Of a stretch of 64,000 nt of DNA, positions 1 to 13,200 are shown piece after piece. The first letter of the stretch is position 1. Each line of letters starts with the position of its first letter. Where the stretch lies: NCBI GenBank assembly GCA_947561715.1, contig OX387203.1:11222001-11286000 (forward strand), read 5' to 3'. The DNA comes from Ascidia mentula (lineage: Eukaryota > Chordata > Ascidiacea > Phlebobranchia > Ascidiidae). The position numbers and the translations under genes were made by a program. The notes under the pieces were generated by a model, which searched no databases, was not told the DNA's origin, and saw only the letters and a list, made by a program, of their open reading frames with translations.

Positions 1-313
1 CTGCTTTATCTTGTAATATCTTGCAATACAAACTTTGTCAAGAGTTATCACAATAGAAAAAAAAATATTAACTAAAAAGTTAAACAACCTGGACTTGTAT
101 GAACAAATGTCCCAATGATGAAATCACTTGTGGATATGATAAGAATCAGCAAAAGTACCAATTGTAGACGTATCACCCACTTAACTCCTACCAAAAAACT
201 TTGATTTTGATGTTTTATGAATTTAAGTTATCATTGAAAGTTTTTAACAACAAAAGTCTTTTCAGAAGCAAATGCATGCAAAAACAACATAAATCATGAA
301 TCCATTAAAATAC
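1..313 (-). other. Intron of the SLC12A8-like gene (partial)
   Basis: AT-rich sequence downstream of the donor at 313-312 (GTATTT on the minus strand). I see no further exon before the window edge; the next SLC12A8 exon should lie outside. Confidence 0.6.
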
Positions 314-3150
314 CTGCTAAATTAATGGCTGAAAGTAACAAAAGAGTGCCAATAGCAACACCACGAACAGCCCATACATTGTTCCATTGAAAAGCTTTAG
401 TTACAGACTCCGCAAATCCCATGCAGTAAAGTGCAGATACAACACACTGAACAAAAACCATGCAAACGAAAATACCTTAAAATGTGTTAGGGAAACAGGC
501 ATAAAAAACACCACAACATGTTAAAAACACCTTTAACATAACACACAACAACTAAAAGTAAAAAAAAAACTGTTTTGTGGTAGATCAACTAAATATGATT
601 AGGACTATTCCACTTTTACTTAAGAAACATGTTTGGTATTATTTCAATACATCAGTTATTTACGTTATAAATTTAATTATTAAAATCAGTAAAAGTGACC
701 TTTTAACAGCATAGAGATTGTTTCAATCCAACCACAATCCTTACGCCCGAAAACCAAATTTAATAAAACATACACAACAAAAAGTTAATATTTAAGTAAC
801 CTTTACCTATTTGTTTGCTGAAAAAGACAATCACAACTATTCAACTACAAAAAGTAATATTTTTAGGTGTTGTGCAAGTTGTTTTTGTTGTTTGTTATAA
901 AAGTTTCCTGTTTTTATATTATGGTTTAAATAATGTAGATACATCTTACAAATCCAGACTGTTGATTGTGCAATTAAAAGTAAAACAATTTGTTATTTGT
1001 TTGGTTTTTGCAGTAATTTATAATTTTATGCCAAAGGACAACAAGCAAACCCATTTCAAACCACCTAGCGCATCAGTATGTAACCTGTTTCAGTCAATTT
1101 GCACATTAGGTTGGGGTAACCCAGTGGTGGTTTGCAAACTTTTTCGAGTACGATGCACTTTGAAAACTTCACCAAACTTGTGACACTTAAATTAACATTT
1201 CAACATGATTTTTTTCAGTCACAGAAAAATGCCTTATTATTTGCCTCCATTTTTTCTTACTTGAATAACCTTTATGGTTTTTATCGGTGCACATGCCATT
1301 TCATTTCCTTTTGTATTGTTCTTTGCGTAGTTGCTTTTTTTTCGCAAAATACACATGATTTGATTTGATTTATTTAATTTGTTGCACGATGCTCTTGGAA
1401 ACTCAAAATCACACATTAGAGCGCTTCAGAATTAACCAATGAGCAAACTGATGGAGAAGCATATGCTTTGTAGAAATATTTATGACATATGCTGCAACTG
1501 CAATCATGATAAATGCCCCTATATACAGTAATTAAATGTGTTACTATTTGTTTATTTTGACAAAAATAATAAATTTGTTCAAAGTAAACCAAATAGTTTG
1601 GTATTTCAATTAAACTGTTGGCAGCAACAACCAAAAGAAGAACAGATCAATTGAAATGCAATATGCTTGGCAACAGCAGCAACACAGTAAATAGTTTGAA
1701 ATGAAATTTAGGTGAAAGGTACTTACCAGACCAAAAGCATACATAATTCCAACTGTGCCACCAACTTTTCCTCCAAGTACTTTCGAAACAAGAAAATAAA
1801 CACCTCCATTTCCCATATCTGGCAGTCTTTCGCATAGACCAATCGCTGACAGTGCTGCCAATGAGGCCACTGATACAGTGATGATCACAATTAACATAGA
1901 GAGCCCAATACCAACATTTCCCTAAAAACATAAAATTGATTAAATTTGACCACACAGATGTTAAAATTCCACACTCACTTTCAACATCCTTAACATCTTT
2001 CATGAAATATTTCACCCGATTGTACGGGTTTAATCATAATATTATTTGTTAGATTATCCTAAACTGAGGTTTGCGAAACTCTCTAAATGTTAAGGTCACT
2101 CCCATTTTAACATAAGTTGTATGCACCACTATAAGATGTTTTAAGAACATGCTATTAATCCAACCAATTATTGTGTGAAAAATGGATGCATTAATGAGGA
2201 CAGTAAAATGTGCACATATTTCTAATGTGTAAAACAACTTTAAATGAAAATAAAGTTGTATACATGTAGAAATATTTAATCAGGTTTATTACGATAACAG
2301 ATGAATAACAATTCTGAGCAAACATAGATATAAGTCACAACAAAACAAGCAAAACATTTTACTCACAACCATCCAGCCAGTTCTAAGAAACAGAACAACT
2401 CCAAATATGTTTATTAGGCAGGATGTAAACACACCATCCCATGTTCCAAACAGAACAGGTTCTACTACAAAAAACTGTGACTTCCACCATGGTTTGTGGT
2501 GAACCTGCGTTGAATTAAAAAAAATTGCCAAAATGGCACAATCACAAATGGCAGTTATTAATGCAAAAACACAAATAAATGTTTTGTACCATATATATGT
2601 ACTAGAAAATAAAACATAGTGCTTCTAATTTGACAAATCAAGTAATCTATCTAATTAAAACTACATACAGCTGACAGCCCTGATTGGACAGCACAACACA
2701 TTTTCAAATTTAATTGGGAATCTGTGCAAAAAAATAACTGATGTGCTGGAATACAAAAAAACATTGGGTTTGTCCACACAACTAACATTCGCTGGAAAAA
2801 ACCTCTGCACCAATTAGGAACTAAATGTAACCTGTCTCTTATCTATTTTCTTCTAGTTTGCAGATTTTGTTTTTATTGTTTTATTTGATCTAAAGCAGTT
2901 GTTTGACATAATCACCTAAAATTACACATTTTGATTGTTTGTTTTATTAAATGATTATACTGTCTAATGAAAAAGGTATGTAGTAAAGTAAGTTGTTAAT
3001 TAAAAGTAATTCACCTTGAATCAAACTCAAAACATTACAAAAGTTGTTATTCTTTACCTGGTGTGAGGTTTCTTCAAAAAATAAATCTTTGCTTTGTGTT
3101 GGTTGAGTTTCTTTTGTTGCAAAGTTTGTTTTTTCCGAAGAATTGGCCAT
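314..3150 (-). CDS. SLC12A8: SLC12A8-like cation-chloride cotransporter family protein, 5' part (4 exons, gene runs off left edge)
   Basis: Four coding exons read on the minus strand: 3150-3058 (start ATG, 31 codons), 2504-2367, 1921-1727 and 446-314. All have GT..AG introns; the first three end in phase 0 and the last in phase 1. The N-terminus is a short hydrophilic tail. Exon 2 carries [20 protein letters not shown] followed by LFLRTGW, the hallmark start of TM1 in the APC/SLC12 fold. Exon 3 gives a hydrophobic helix, then [20 protein letters not shown] and [11 protein letters not shown]. Exon 4 gives YCMGFAESV and [20 protein letters not shown], ending in NLA. Order and spacing match vertebrate SLC12A8 as I recall it, better than other SLC12 members. 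SLC12A8 is an orphan-like member of the family; polyamine/amino-acid or nicotinamide mononucleotide transport has been proposed for mammals and is debated. The remaining helices and C-terminus lie left of base 1. The introns (447-1726, 1922-2366, 2505-3057) hold nothing I can name. Confidence 0.85.
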
Positions 3151-4267
3151 TTTTAGGAACAAAATGAGACAGATTCTAGCCTGTTGCAACCAACATTCTA
3201 AAAATTACTAAAAATTTAAAAACTAATTAATATCCAACCCCCAACGCCTGTCTATGGTGTGGGTCCAAAAATACCAAGTCGGGTTAAAAGCGCAAGAAAG
3301 AGTTAATAGGTAGTCTATATTTTTTATAATATATATATATAGTATCTTCACGGTAAAATAGGGTTAGCCACAATTTAACAAGGCCAAATCATTAAATATG
3401 GCTTAAACAATATTTTACGCCTAAATAACCAGAAACCAGTCAACCGAACCGAACCCTGCCAACAAGAAGACACGCCTGCGCGCGCGCCCCCCATGAAGTT
3501 AAGAAAATGGAAAAATACAATGTTTGTGTAATCATGCGTAATGTATTTTCCGACATATATAATTTTTTGCTGTGCAGACATAACTTTCGCAAACTGGATT
3601 GAGACAAAGTAATTGCTGGGATACGACCAAAATTTTGTTAATCAGATTCGGAATCCGTTATTATTAATCACCCTTTCAATAAAAACAACACATTATTCGT
3701 CCCGGTCAAGAGTTCAAGTTGTATACGTATTAGTGACTACCGTTATTGCTTTGGTCACAGCGTACCTAACAACAATGGCATTTAATTGCAGTCTAAACGT
3801 TTGTTGGTTAAAATAGTCTGCATAAAAATTGCTACAAGAGGATCAGTAACAAATATAAACTACATGTCTAATCTTACAAGTATTTTTGCTAAAACATTAT
3901 TTGTACACCTCTTTCTAAGTTTATTTTTTATTATCAAGCAAGCACTTCGCTCGTCGAGCGTAAAATAATTGTCGATAAACCTAACTTTATCTGCAGTAAA
4001 CATGGAATTGTATTGGTAATTCGTTTTACCTATAATAGCCGAAGTACGATTGCCAATTTGCTTGGTTAGAAATGATTTTCATGAAATATAAAGTAGACGT
4101 ACTTTATTGGTCAGTAGTTTCCAGCAATGTTTCGTATCTGCATAGTTAACGTGATCCATAAAAACACAATCTACTATGTATCAATATGAAAAATACAGTG
4201 CAATCTTTTTGTTTCAGTAGTGATATATTTGATTATGGTTGACTGAAATTCTGGTTACTTAAGGATT
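3151..4267. promoter_or_regulatory. Divergent intergenic region between SLC12A8-like and TBC1D32
   Basis: 1,117 bp separate the two start codons, which face away from each other, so both promoters and 5' untranslated regions must lie here or use outside leader exons. It contains a short (TA)n run near 3330-3342 and a small cgcgcgcg/C-run island near 3479-3491, the most GC-rich patch in the gap. The short open frames inside (for example 3613-3816) have no recognisable protein features. A shared bidirectional promoter is an inference from orientation only. Confidence 0.5.
4202..4217 (+). promoter_or_regulatory. Candidate 3' splice (cis or trans-splice) acceptor before the TBC1D32 start
   Basis: A pyrimidine run ending in cag (tctttttgtttcag) closes at 4217, 50 nt before the ATG at 4268. 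An in-frame TGA at 4244-4246 means coding sequence cannot extend upstream in this exon. The site could accept an upstream noncoding exon or, if this is a tunicate, the spliced leader. Confidence 0.4.
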
Positions 4268-7200
4268 ATGGAACAGTTCAACAGAGATTTGGTTGTTGGA
4301 CTTCATGACCTTGTGGCAAACATCGATCCTGTAATAAAAATATCTGACATAGGTTTGGAAAATGCAGAAGACATTTTGTTACATTTGGAAGAAACTGATG
4401 ATAATTTTCATAGGTTTGTTTGCTTGTTGTTTGTTTAGTTACTATGTACAGTGTGCCAACACATCACATTGCCTTAGGAAAATGTCAATGATAATGTACA
4501 TAAACCATGTGTCTATAAAAAAGATTTGAGAAAAATGTTGAGGATATATCTTCCACACACTTTTGCATATTTGCTGAAAAAAAAAATTCAACTACAAATA
4601 TGTTCCAGTGCTTATTTTAACAATGTCCATAGTGTTTATTTAAGGGCACCATAAGAATACATATAAAAGTAGTTTTTTTTAGGAATATCACCAGATTGCA
4701 AAATTTATGTGTAATATCTATGTTGTTATATGGATGCTTTTGTCAACTCTGCTGTGAAAAAATCATCTTGTAAATTAAAATCACTTTAACTTTAGAAACC
4801 ATAATATTTGTGCAACAAATCATTTGAAGTAAATCAAACAAACATACCAGCAAAATGTGAGGCAACCACAAACTTTTTTTTACAGAAACAATTTTGTAAA
4901 GTTTGTAAGTGATTCAATCAGCACAGAAATCGGTCCAAGCGTTGATGAAGAAATCGAAAAACGAAGTACAAATTGTAACCCAGGCTCTGTTTTCAATCAG
5001 CATCCTATTGTTCATTCTGTTACTGAAACTATAAACAACAGTAATGTGTAAGTCCTCTGTGTATCTGCAATAGAAATTTTAATAATATTTTGGAATACCT
5101 TGGGCGACATCCTTCCATTGCAAGAAATGTGAGAAACACATGTGTCAGTCCTAACATAAGAAGGATGTTAGTGTGCTAATGTTATGTTTATTTTGCACAC
5201 TGCTTTTATCATGGTAATATGGATAGAGAATACGAGACAATCAAATTGCTGCATTTTAGATTCTTAGCTTATCAAAAACAAAGTTATTAGTTTTTGTATT
5301 ATTTACAATTAATAGGTTTTCTGAACTGTCAAAGCAACTATGTGCAAGCTCAGTGTTGACTGCAACAGAGTTGTGCAAAAGGACATTGTTGTATTCAAGT
5401 GATGATGATGTGGAGAGTAACCTGAGTCATCAATTAAAATCTATGTGCAGTGAAGGTGAACTGTCCTACAGTTCTTCGTTCAACCAAGGCATTTTTTTCA
5501 TGACACATGTAAGTCATAAATTTTAGATGAAGATTCGACAAACTTAGTCAAAAAAAAATGTGTATCTATATGCCAAACCCAGTTTGTTTCAGAGAAATGT
5601 ATGACCAGTAACTATTTAAGTACTATAGTTATGGATCATATACTGACGGCGCATTGAAGATATTGCTTTCTGATGTTGAAACAGTGATTATCTTAAATCT
5701 TGTTGTAGATTAAATTGTATTTGTCCATGGCAAGTACATTTAAGTTTTAGCAGAGGATCAAATGACATGTTCTTAATCAATATTGTATATAAAAAAGTTG
5801 TTTGTGGAAAATTAATAAACATGCTTTTATGTGTTATATTTTAGTTTGATCACAGTTTCATTTTGTTAAAAAATATTCCCTGTCAAACAGTGTATTTGCA
5901 CTGTGACCTAAAAGTAGAAGATATTTTGGTCTCATATGAAGAAGAGCTTATGTTGTAAAATGTTAGATAGAATTGAACTATCATCATGCCACAACAAAAC
6001 ACACCAAAACAAGAGACTGAAATTATTATGGTATATATATAATATATGGAATACATAAGTTAAAGACTAGACCAGAGGCGAACTGTAACATACACAGAGT
6101 TAGTTAGACCCTTTTTGCACGTCTGAAACATACTTGGAGCCTCAAAACCTTGGTTAATAAAAAATGAGCTGCAAAAGCACTAAATTTCGAAAATGGATGA
6201 TTTGGTTGCAGCAACAGGACATGTGACATTTACAAATGATATGTTGTCATAGTTGATACTATAATTGACTCACTGTCAATTTAGGAAGACTGGTAGTCTG
6301 ATAATAACACTGTTTAATATCTGGTATACTGTTTATTAACAGGACAGCTAAATAAAAATATTTGGATGTATCCGTTAACTAGGTAGTAAAATTATTATCA
6401 GTCCAGATTAACCACAGCAAGTGAAGATTTTTTTCATTCAGGTGTACATCAACTCCAAACAGGTTTGTAATTCCCACAAAATTGCAGCAAATCATTACTT
6501 TCAAAACATTTTACACTTCAACTCAATATGTTTTCAAAACTTAAAAAATTTAATTACTCCGCTAATGTTATCAGATAATACAATAAGTTGTACAGTCAGT
6601 GGGGATAACAAGGGGATTTGAAAACTGCGCTAATGTGATCAGATAAACCCCAAATTTTTTGGAATTTTTGGCGTCGGTAAAAATAGTTGAACATTTCAAC
6701 ACTGTTAAAATTTTAAATTCACTTATCCCTACTGACTGTACAATTTATTGTATTAAAATCATTCTGATTCTTTTTATTTTATGAAGGAGCAATTTCACTT
6801 GCTTGCTGAAGAACTAAGTGCAAGTCAACCTCTCAGCAAACGACAAGAAGCATTGTTGCGACTTTGTCAAGTCCCGCCTTCTGATGTTATGGCAAGTGAA
6901 AGTTGGTCCCATATGCGTGTAGTTTTAATGGATGCCCTTGCTGACAATGACAACTTTTTATCACATACTGCACTCAGCTTTCATGCAAAAATGTTTGCAG
7001 GTAAAATTTGTTGACTTTATGTTTCACTCTTTTTACTTTGGTTTGCTTGAAGTAAATATAAACACCAAGTTCAAAAATAGTTCAGAGTAATTTCCACAAA
7101 ATTTAGTACTTCATTTTTGCCCCATAAATTTTTATGCAAAACAGATAAAACTATCTAATTTTTTTATAAACTATAAATTTGTTCTTATATGTTTTCCAAA

Positions 7201-10200
7201 AGTAGCTAAATATGAGGGGTGAATTTTTGATAAAAATATTAATTTTATTTGTTGCACACGGTTTTTATTTTATTGAAAATGTTATTTTGTGTTTAGTATC
7301 TAGTTACCAAATTTTAAGGGAAACGTATTCTTGTCTTTGTGAACATATTACGCATTGTTTTGAACCATGGACAAGTCATGTTGGAGATGAGCTTGTAAAG
7401 ATTAACAATCCCTATATTACCAGGATATTGCAAAGGTAGCTAACAATTGTGATTTCAATGTGTTGATTTCTTTAAATTGTATGTTGTGAAAGTTTAATAA
7501 GAACAAAGAAAAAAAGTATGAAGTATTTTGTGATTTGTTGATATGCATGTTTTTCATTTTGTGTATTCAATTTTTATTTTGGATTGTTGCTTAGAGCTCA
7601 ATTACTGTACCCCATATGAAAAACCTACTCCATACGTAACATAGTTTTTAAGAAAATGTTAATTATACTGTCAATGTTGGTCATCAAAGTGCAAAGACAG
7701 GAGGAACCGAGCTAAAACTCCAAACAAAAATGCATTTAAATCAATGGTGCTAAACTTATTCAATAACTAATTTATATGTGTTAAGTTTTATAAAGTTGTG
7801 TCAAAAGTATTTCCAAAAAAACTTATGCCATACCTTTTTCAGACTTCGGTTATTAAATGAGTTTCAATGCGAGGTTTTTTCAAATTGGGTCCGATTTCCA
7901 GAAAGTTTTTTGGACTGTATTTTGAATAGCACTTTTGATCTGATGACTGCCTTCATGAAACCAGGTAAGTACATGACACTGATACCAATTTACTATACAG
8001 AGTTACAGACTGTAATGTACACTTTAGTGTAACAAGACAGGAATATCTGCAATGAAAAAAGTGCTACTCAAACATTCGTATGTGGTGCACAGTAGCACTT
8101 TTTTAAAAAAGAGCCCGTACCTGCACTAATGGAAGGAAAACTCAATTGTACTGTAAATCTAGGAAAACAATTACTTCCTGTTTTTTTAACATTGTTGCAG
8201 TAATTACACAATCCAATATGATCTAATATGGGATTTCTGTTAATCTGATTAAAAATGTTTAACAGTCGCATAAGTACTGGTACATGTACCACGGTTTGAG
8301 TAGCACTGAAGTGGGCAACACATTTTTGACATAATGCAGTCGTATTACAACACTGTCAAAACTAGTTGTGTTTTGGCCTTTTTTCTATAAGTCACAAACA
8401 ATTGTCTGGAATTGTGTATAAGATGGAGACAGATGGCTACTGTTTCATCCTAAAAGGTCTCATTTGTCTGGAATGTAGCAAATATCACTTGTCATTACAA
8501 TTCATTAGTGGCAGAGAGAGATATATTATGGTTTAACAAGAACAAAACCAGATTGGAAATATTTTAGACTTGTCATTTTCTGGTATCCATCTCATTTCTT
8601 TGATTGATTTTGAAGCAAATTGGTTCCGAAGGTGGTTGCATGGCAACTATGGTAGGGCAGCAGTTACAAGTCGCCTTCAAAACAAATACAGGTAAGCTAT
8701 TTTACTTTTCATGTAAATTAGACAATGGAAAAATATAGAAGCATCTATTTTTGTTACAGGGCATTTTTGGAATATATTGTATACAATTCCATGCAGTTTT
8801 GTAGCATCTATATTTCTCAACCAAATTTCAACATTGATCTGAAAGCAATACAACAAGACAGGTCAGAATTTAAATTTGTTCTTTATTATTGTCATTTGAT
8901 TCATTTGATTTGTATATGTTTGTATTTGTGTGTCAATCACATATTTTGAAATTGCCACATTATTTGTCCAAGTTAGAGCATGGTGCGTTGTGTCGTTTTA
9001 ATATGCTTGGGTTGTCGCAAGCTTAGATTGGAGGCTTTGGATGAATTTTCTTTTATTATCAAAGTGTGTGAACTTTCAGCTGTTGTACTGGTAATAAATT
9101 CATTACCAGTACAACAGCTAATTTGTCTTAAACAATGCAGTCAACATCCTCAATATCTCTAAAAAAACGTCAACATTTTTCAGGTGCATCTTTATAACAT
9201 TTTGTTAGAGATGAATGCGTAGCTGGTTTATGAAAGTTTGGAGCCACTAAGTTAGACAAACAAAGAAAATTATGATATAAAATTTGTTTTTTCAATTTTG
9301 TGGAAGTTAAATATCTTCTGTTGCATTTTTGTGAATGTTATTTTTGAATAATTTTTATTTTGCACAAAAAATGTACAAGACAAGCGTGTTCCAATTCTTG
9401 TCCTTCAAAAATGTAATTGTTATCATACCTGACTTGGTATAACCAAAAAAGAATCAGGTGTCAAAATTCAATGGACCAGGAGTACAACAAACTTCACTGT
9501 TTTTTGGAAAAAGTCCAATGTGTATGGTGATTGTGCTCTCTGCTCATGCATAACTGGTGCAAGGAAAAATAGGGTCCTCCTTACTTAAAACCTGCATCTT
9601 ACAATAGTGTTTTTGTCTAAAATTTTATATAGTTTGATGTACTTGGAATATAAAACATATTGTATGGTGTTAAATTTTTTTCAAAGCTTACTGGTGTAGT
9701 CTTAAAGTTTGTGTTGTTGTGTGATTTTAAGGAAAACCTACACAATGAAACATCTCCAGTTTTCATGCTTTGTTCATTGCTTATCAATAATTGCAAGACT
9801 TCTGATGTATTCAAGTGGAAGAAGTTTATTTCCAGTGTTATATATTGAAAAGATTTTGAATGTTGAAGACATGTTGGTTTCTTGGATTAAAGTAAGATTA
9901 TCCTATCTTAGCTAAGATTGTTTCTCCTTAATACACTTTTTAGTAGTAAAAACAAAAAAATGTTTTATATCCTAAAAATTGAATAGTCTGCAAAAATTTC
10001 GCTACAAGCAGCAATCTGTGTATTGACACTATCAAAAGGCATTATTTATTAAAACTGAGCAAAGCAGTAAGAGTAGCTACTCTTTACACATAACTTCATG
10101 TTAATAAATTAAGATCAAAGACAATAAAAAATGAAAATGACCCAATACAATATCACAACTACACTTAAACCCAGTTGAAAAACATAGATTTAAATGTTTG

Positions 10201-13200
10201 CATTGCATTTTCTGTCATGCCACTTTTTAGGTTGGACTAAATTGCTGTTGTTGTGTCATTTTGTTCAATCAACTGTTTCAGAGAAGTTGTGTTGTCCATT
10301 TATACCTTTGGCTTATGCATGATTAGCTATTGGCCAGCCAATACAACATGCATGTTATATTGCAATTATTTTTCTTCTACTGTTATTGGAAACACAAAAT
10401 TAAATTTTAATGAGCAGTGTAGCTTACTCAAAATTTTATTTTTTGTGTGCAAATATATTTGCTTTTATTTAATTGTTGTTATTTTGTGCTATTTTTATTT
10501 GATTTTCGTTTTACCATGTTTATCCGATTTCAACACCAAAAACAAGTGTGGCTATTTTACAGCTGCTCAGTTTCAGTAATTGGAACTCAAAGTCTACCAA
10601 TAGACTTGAACCAGCAGCTGTTATTTCTCAGGTATTGTATGTTTAATTTCACATAAAAATTATAAAAAAAACAGCTTTGTTTAACAAACAGTGTTATTCA
10701 ACTAAACCTCTGGGTTGATGAATTTATTTTTTAAGGCTCTTTGCACATTATGTTCTTCAAATGCATTTGTGGAAGAGTGTGTTGGAGAACAATTTATAAC
10801 ATCATTAATGACCCCTATACAGAACTGGCTTAGTAAGTAAACATTTTTTCTATAACCAATGATTACCTTCCTTTGAAGACAGTTTTTTAAACTATTACCC
10901 TAGTTTTGTTGTAAATATTTTATATTTAATAAAATAAGTTGAAAAATAATTGCAATATATTTTTCATGACATGCAGTAAAATACAAATTCGGCAAGTACA
11001 ATTAACTTAATTTGAAGTCAGGTTCTACAAAATTTAATAGATGTTACAGTTAACATTGAGATGTTTTGTGGTTCAGCAAATGAACAAACAGAAAATGTCA
11101 AAGAGTTAACAACTCTACACACAGCTGAAATTCTGGCTTGTTTGACTTCAACTTTTTCTGGAAGAAAATTGTTGCTCCTAGAAAATACTTTACTGCAAGG
11201 GTTGGTGGTTTCTTCTAGGCTTGCCTTTGTAGTAAATATTGGTCATGGCTGACATTTTTAAATTACTGCATTCTTATGTGTAAGTAACCTATTATGATTT
11301 GTTAAATCATTACTGCTGTAAGTACTTTTACCATTCAAATGCATTTTTTTACCAAATAAATGCAGTAAAAAAAACAATTCTGGTAATTGTAGATCTGCTG
11401 CTCACATTATTGCTCAATTTGCACAAAAAGCTTTGAGTAGTAAACTATCACAATCAATACAACCCAATATTACACCATCCAACACTGTTATTGGAGCATA
11501 TATTTTTGTATGTCGTCAACTTTATAACACATGTGAGGGTTTATTGATGCTTATGGAATATCAGTTACATGAAAGGATAGCATTTGCCTGGTCACAGGTA
11601 AGCTTGCAGTGAACTTCTGATGCTTTTTTTAGTTTGTAATCATATTTGTTTTGTAAGACAAGTGAGGTCAAGCACTTTTTACCCAATCAAGAAGATGGCT
11701 GCATTTCTGAAAGTGATGTACTAAGTATCCCAACACAATCAAGCTCAAGAAGTACGGGCGTTTGGGAGGAAACACTACTTGATAATTTGCTTAACTTTGC
11801 TGCAACCCCACAGGTACCTTCGAAAACAACTTTTTTTGGCTTTATTAAGGAAACCAAAGCATTGCAGGAAAGCCCATATACCTAACAACAAGGGGTTTAA
11901 ACTTTAACATGAGTGCACTGACTTTAGAAGCCTTTGCACAACTCTGGTGCTTGTACCTGTTTATATTTCAATTTGTGGTATGGTTTTGTCAAATTTAAGC
12001 CCGGTGTGTATTGAAGTAATGAATGTTTTGTTTTAGACATTTTGCTGATCATTTAAGTTTCTCTAAACATACTTCAATTTTAGGGTTTGCTGTTGCTTCA
12101 ACAAACTGGGGCAATAAATGAGTGTGTTGCATACATGCACTCACGATACACTAAAAAACTGCAGGTAAAATCTATTGGGTAGCAGAAGTTTAATCTTTTA
12201 ATTAAATTTATGTTAATGTCTCAATAAATAGCTTAATGTTGTTAAGAGATAGCTTTTGTATAATTGTGATTATTAAGGGAGTGTCAAACAGCCACAAAAG
12301 TGTGTATTTGGTTAAATCCATACATTGGGTGATTTATAGTCAATTGTGAAATTGAAGGAAATTGTATGAGGCCCAAGCCTGAAATGTACCCAATACATAA
12401 AGCTGAGATTAATAGATGAACTGGATGTTGTAGCGTAAAAAAAATTACCATTGAAGGAAGGTTTCTTTTCCAAATTTAGGTGAGCAAGTGTGAAAAATTT
12501 GGATATGGTGTAATGGTTACACAACTTGCTTCAACCGCTGCTGGAACTATAGGTAAAATGTTTTTTAAGTAACATTCACACAAGTTATAATCTTACATAA
12601 TTTGTTTAGCTTTGCAAAAAGCTGGGTTTTTGAAAGCTATATGTCAAGAATTTTGGACAAGTGTTGAATGTACTGAAAGTGAAACAAGACAACCATCCAG
12701 ATCTATTTTTCTCAGACAGTCAGAGAAGCCAGCCCAAAAGGTTATGGGGTTTATGTTTGAAATCATACTATGCAAACCAATGGTATTCCCGTACTAGGCG
12801 TTCTAGAGAAATTTTCTGATTAAAAAAATTTAGCACCGCAACCTAAGCACTCAAATATAGAAAATGGTTTTTGCTAATATACTGTTATTGAAAAAGACTT
12901 TAACATCATCTAAATTTTGTTTCAAGAACCACCACTAACCTAAGCATTTCACCTGATGGATAAAACACTAAAGTCTTATCTAACATTTGCAACCATTTAC
13001 TTCCCTTGCAGGCATTTACTGCTCTTGCAAATGTTCTCAGTTCATATCAATCAGTACATGAACTGTTTATGGACAAAAAGCTTCCAAACAAGATGACATA
13101 CTCTTTTCGGGATATTCCAAGCTCTCCTTTGGTAAATTATTACTTTAATATTTTTGCTTTCCACTAATTACCATTTTATGTGTTAGGAACTGTTGGATCG

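Noticed and set aside
815..1368. Plus-strand frames inside the SLC12A8-like gene
   Set aside because: They lie in the intron between exons 3 and 4 on the opposite strand, and the composition is low-complexity and hydrophobic from T-rich DNA.
8980..9162. Possible extra TBC1D32 exon
   Set aside because: Exon 8 (8861) joins exon 9 (9732) in the correct phase; this stretch has no matching phase or BROMI similarity and contains the hairpin.
10253..10579. 108-codon plus-strand frame
   Set aside because: It is intron sequence. The real exon 10 (10563-10631) uses a different frame and joins exons 9 and 11 in phase 0.
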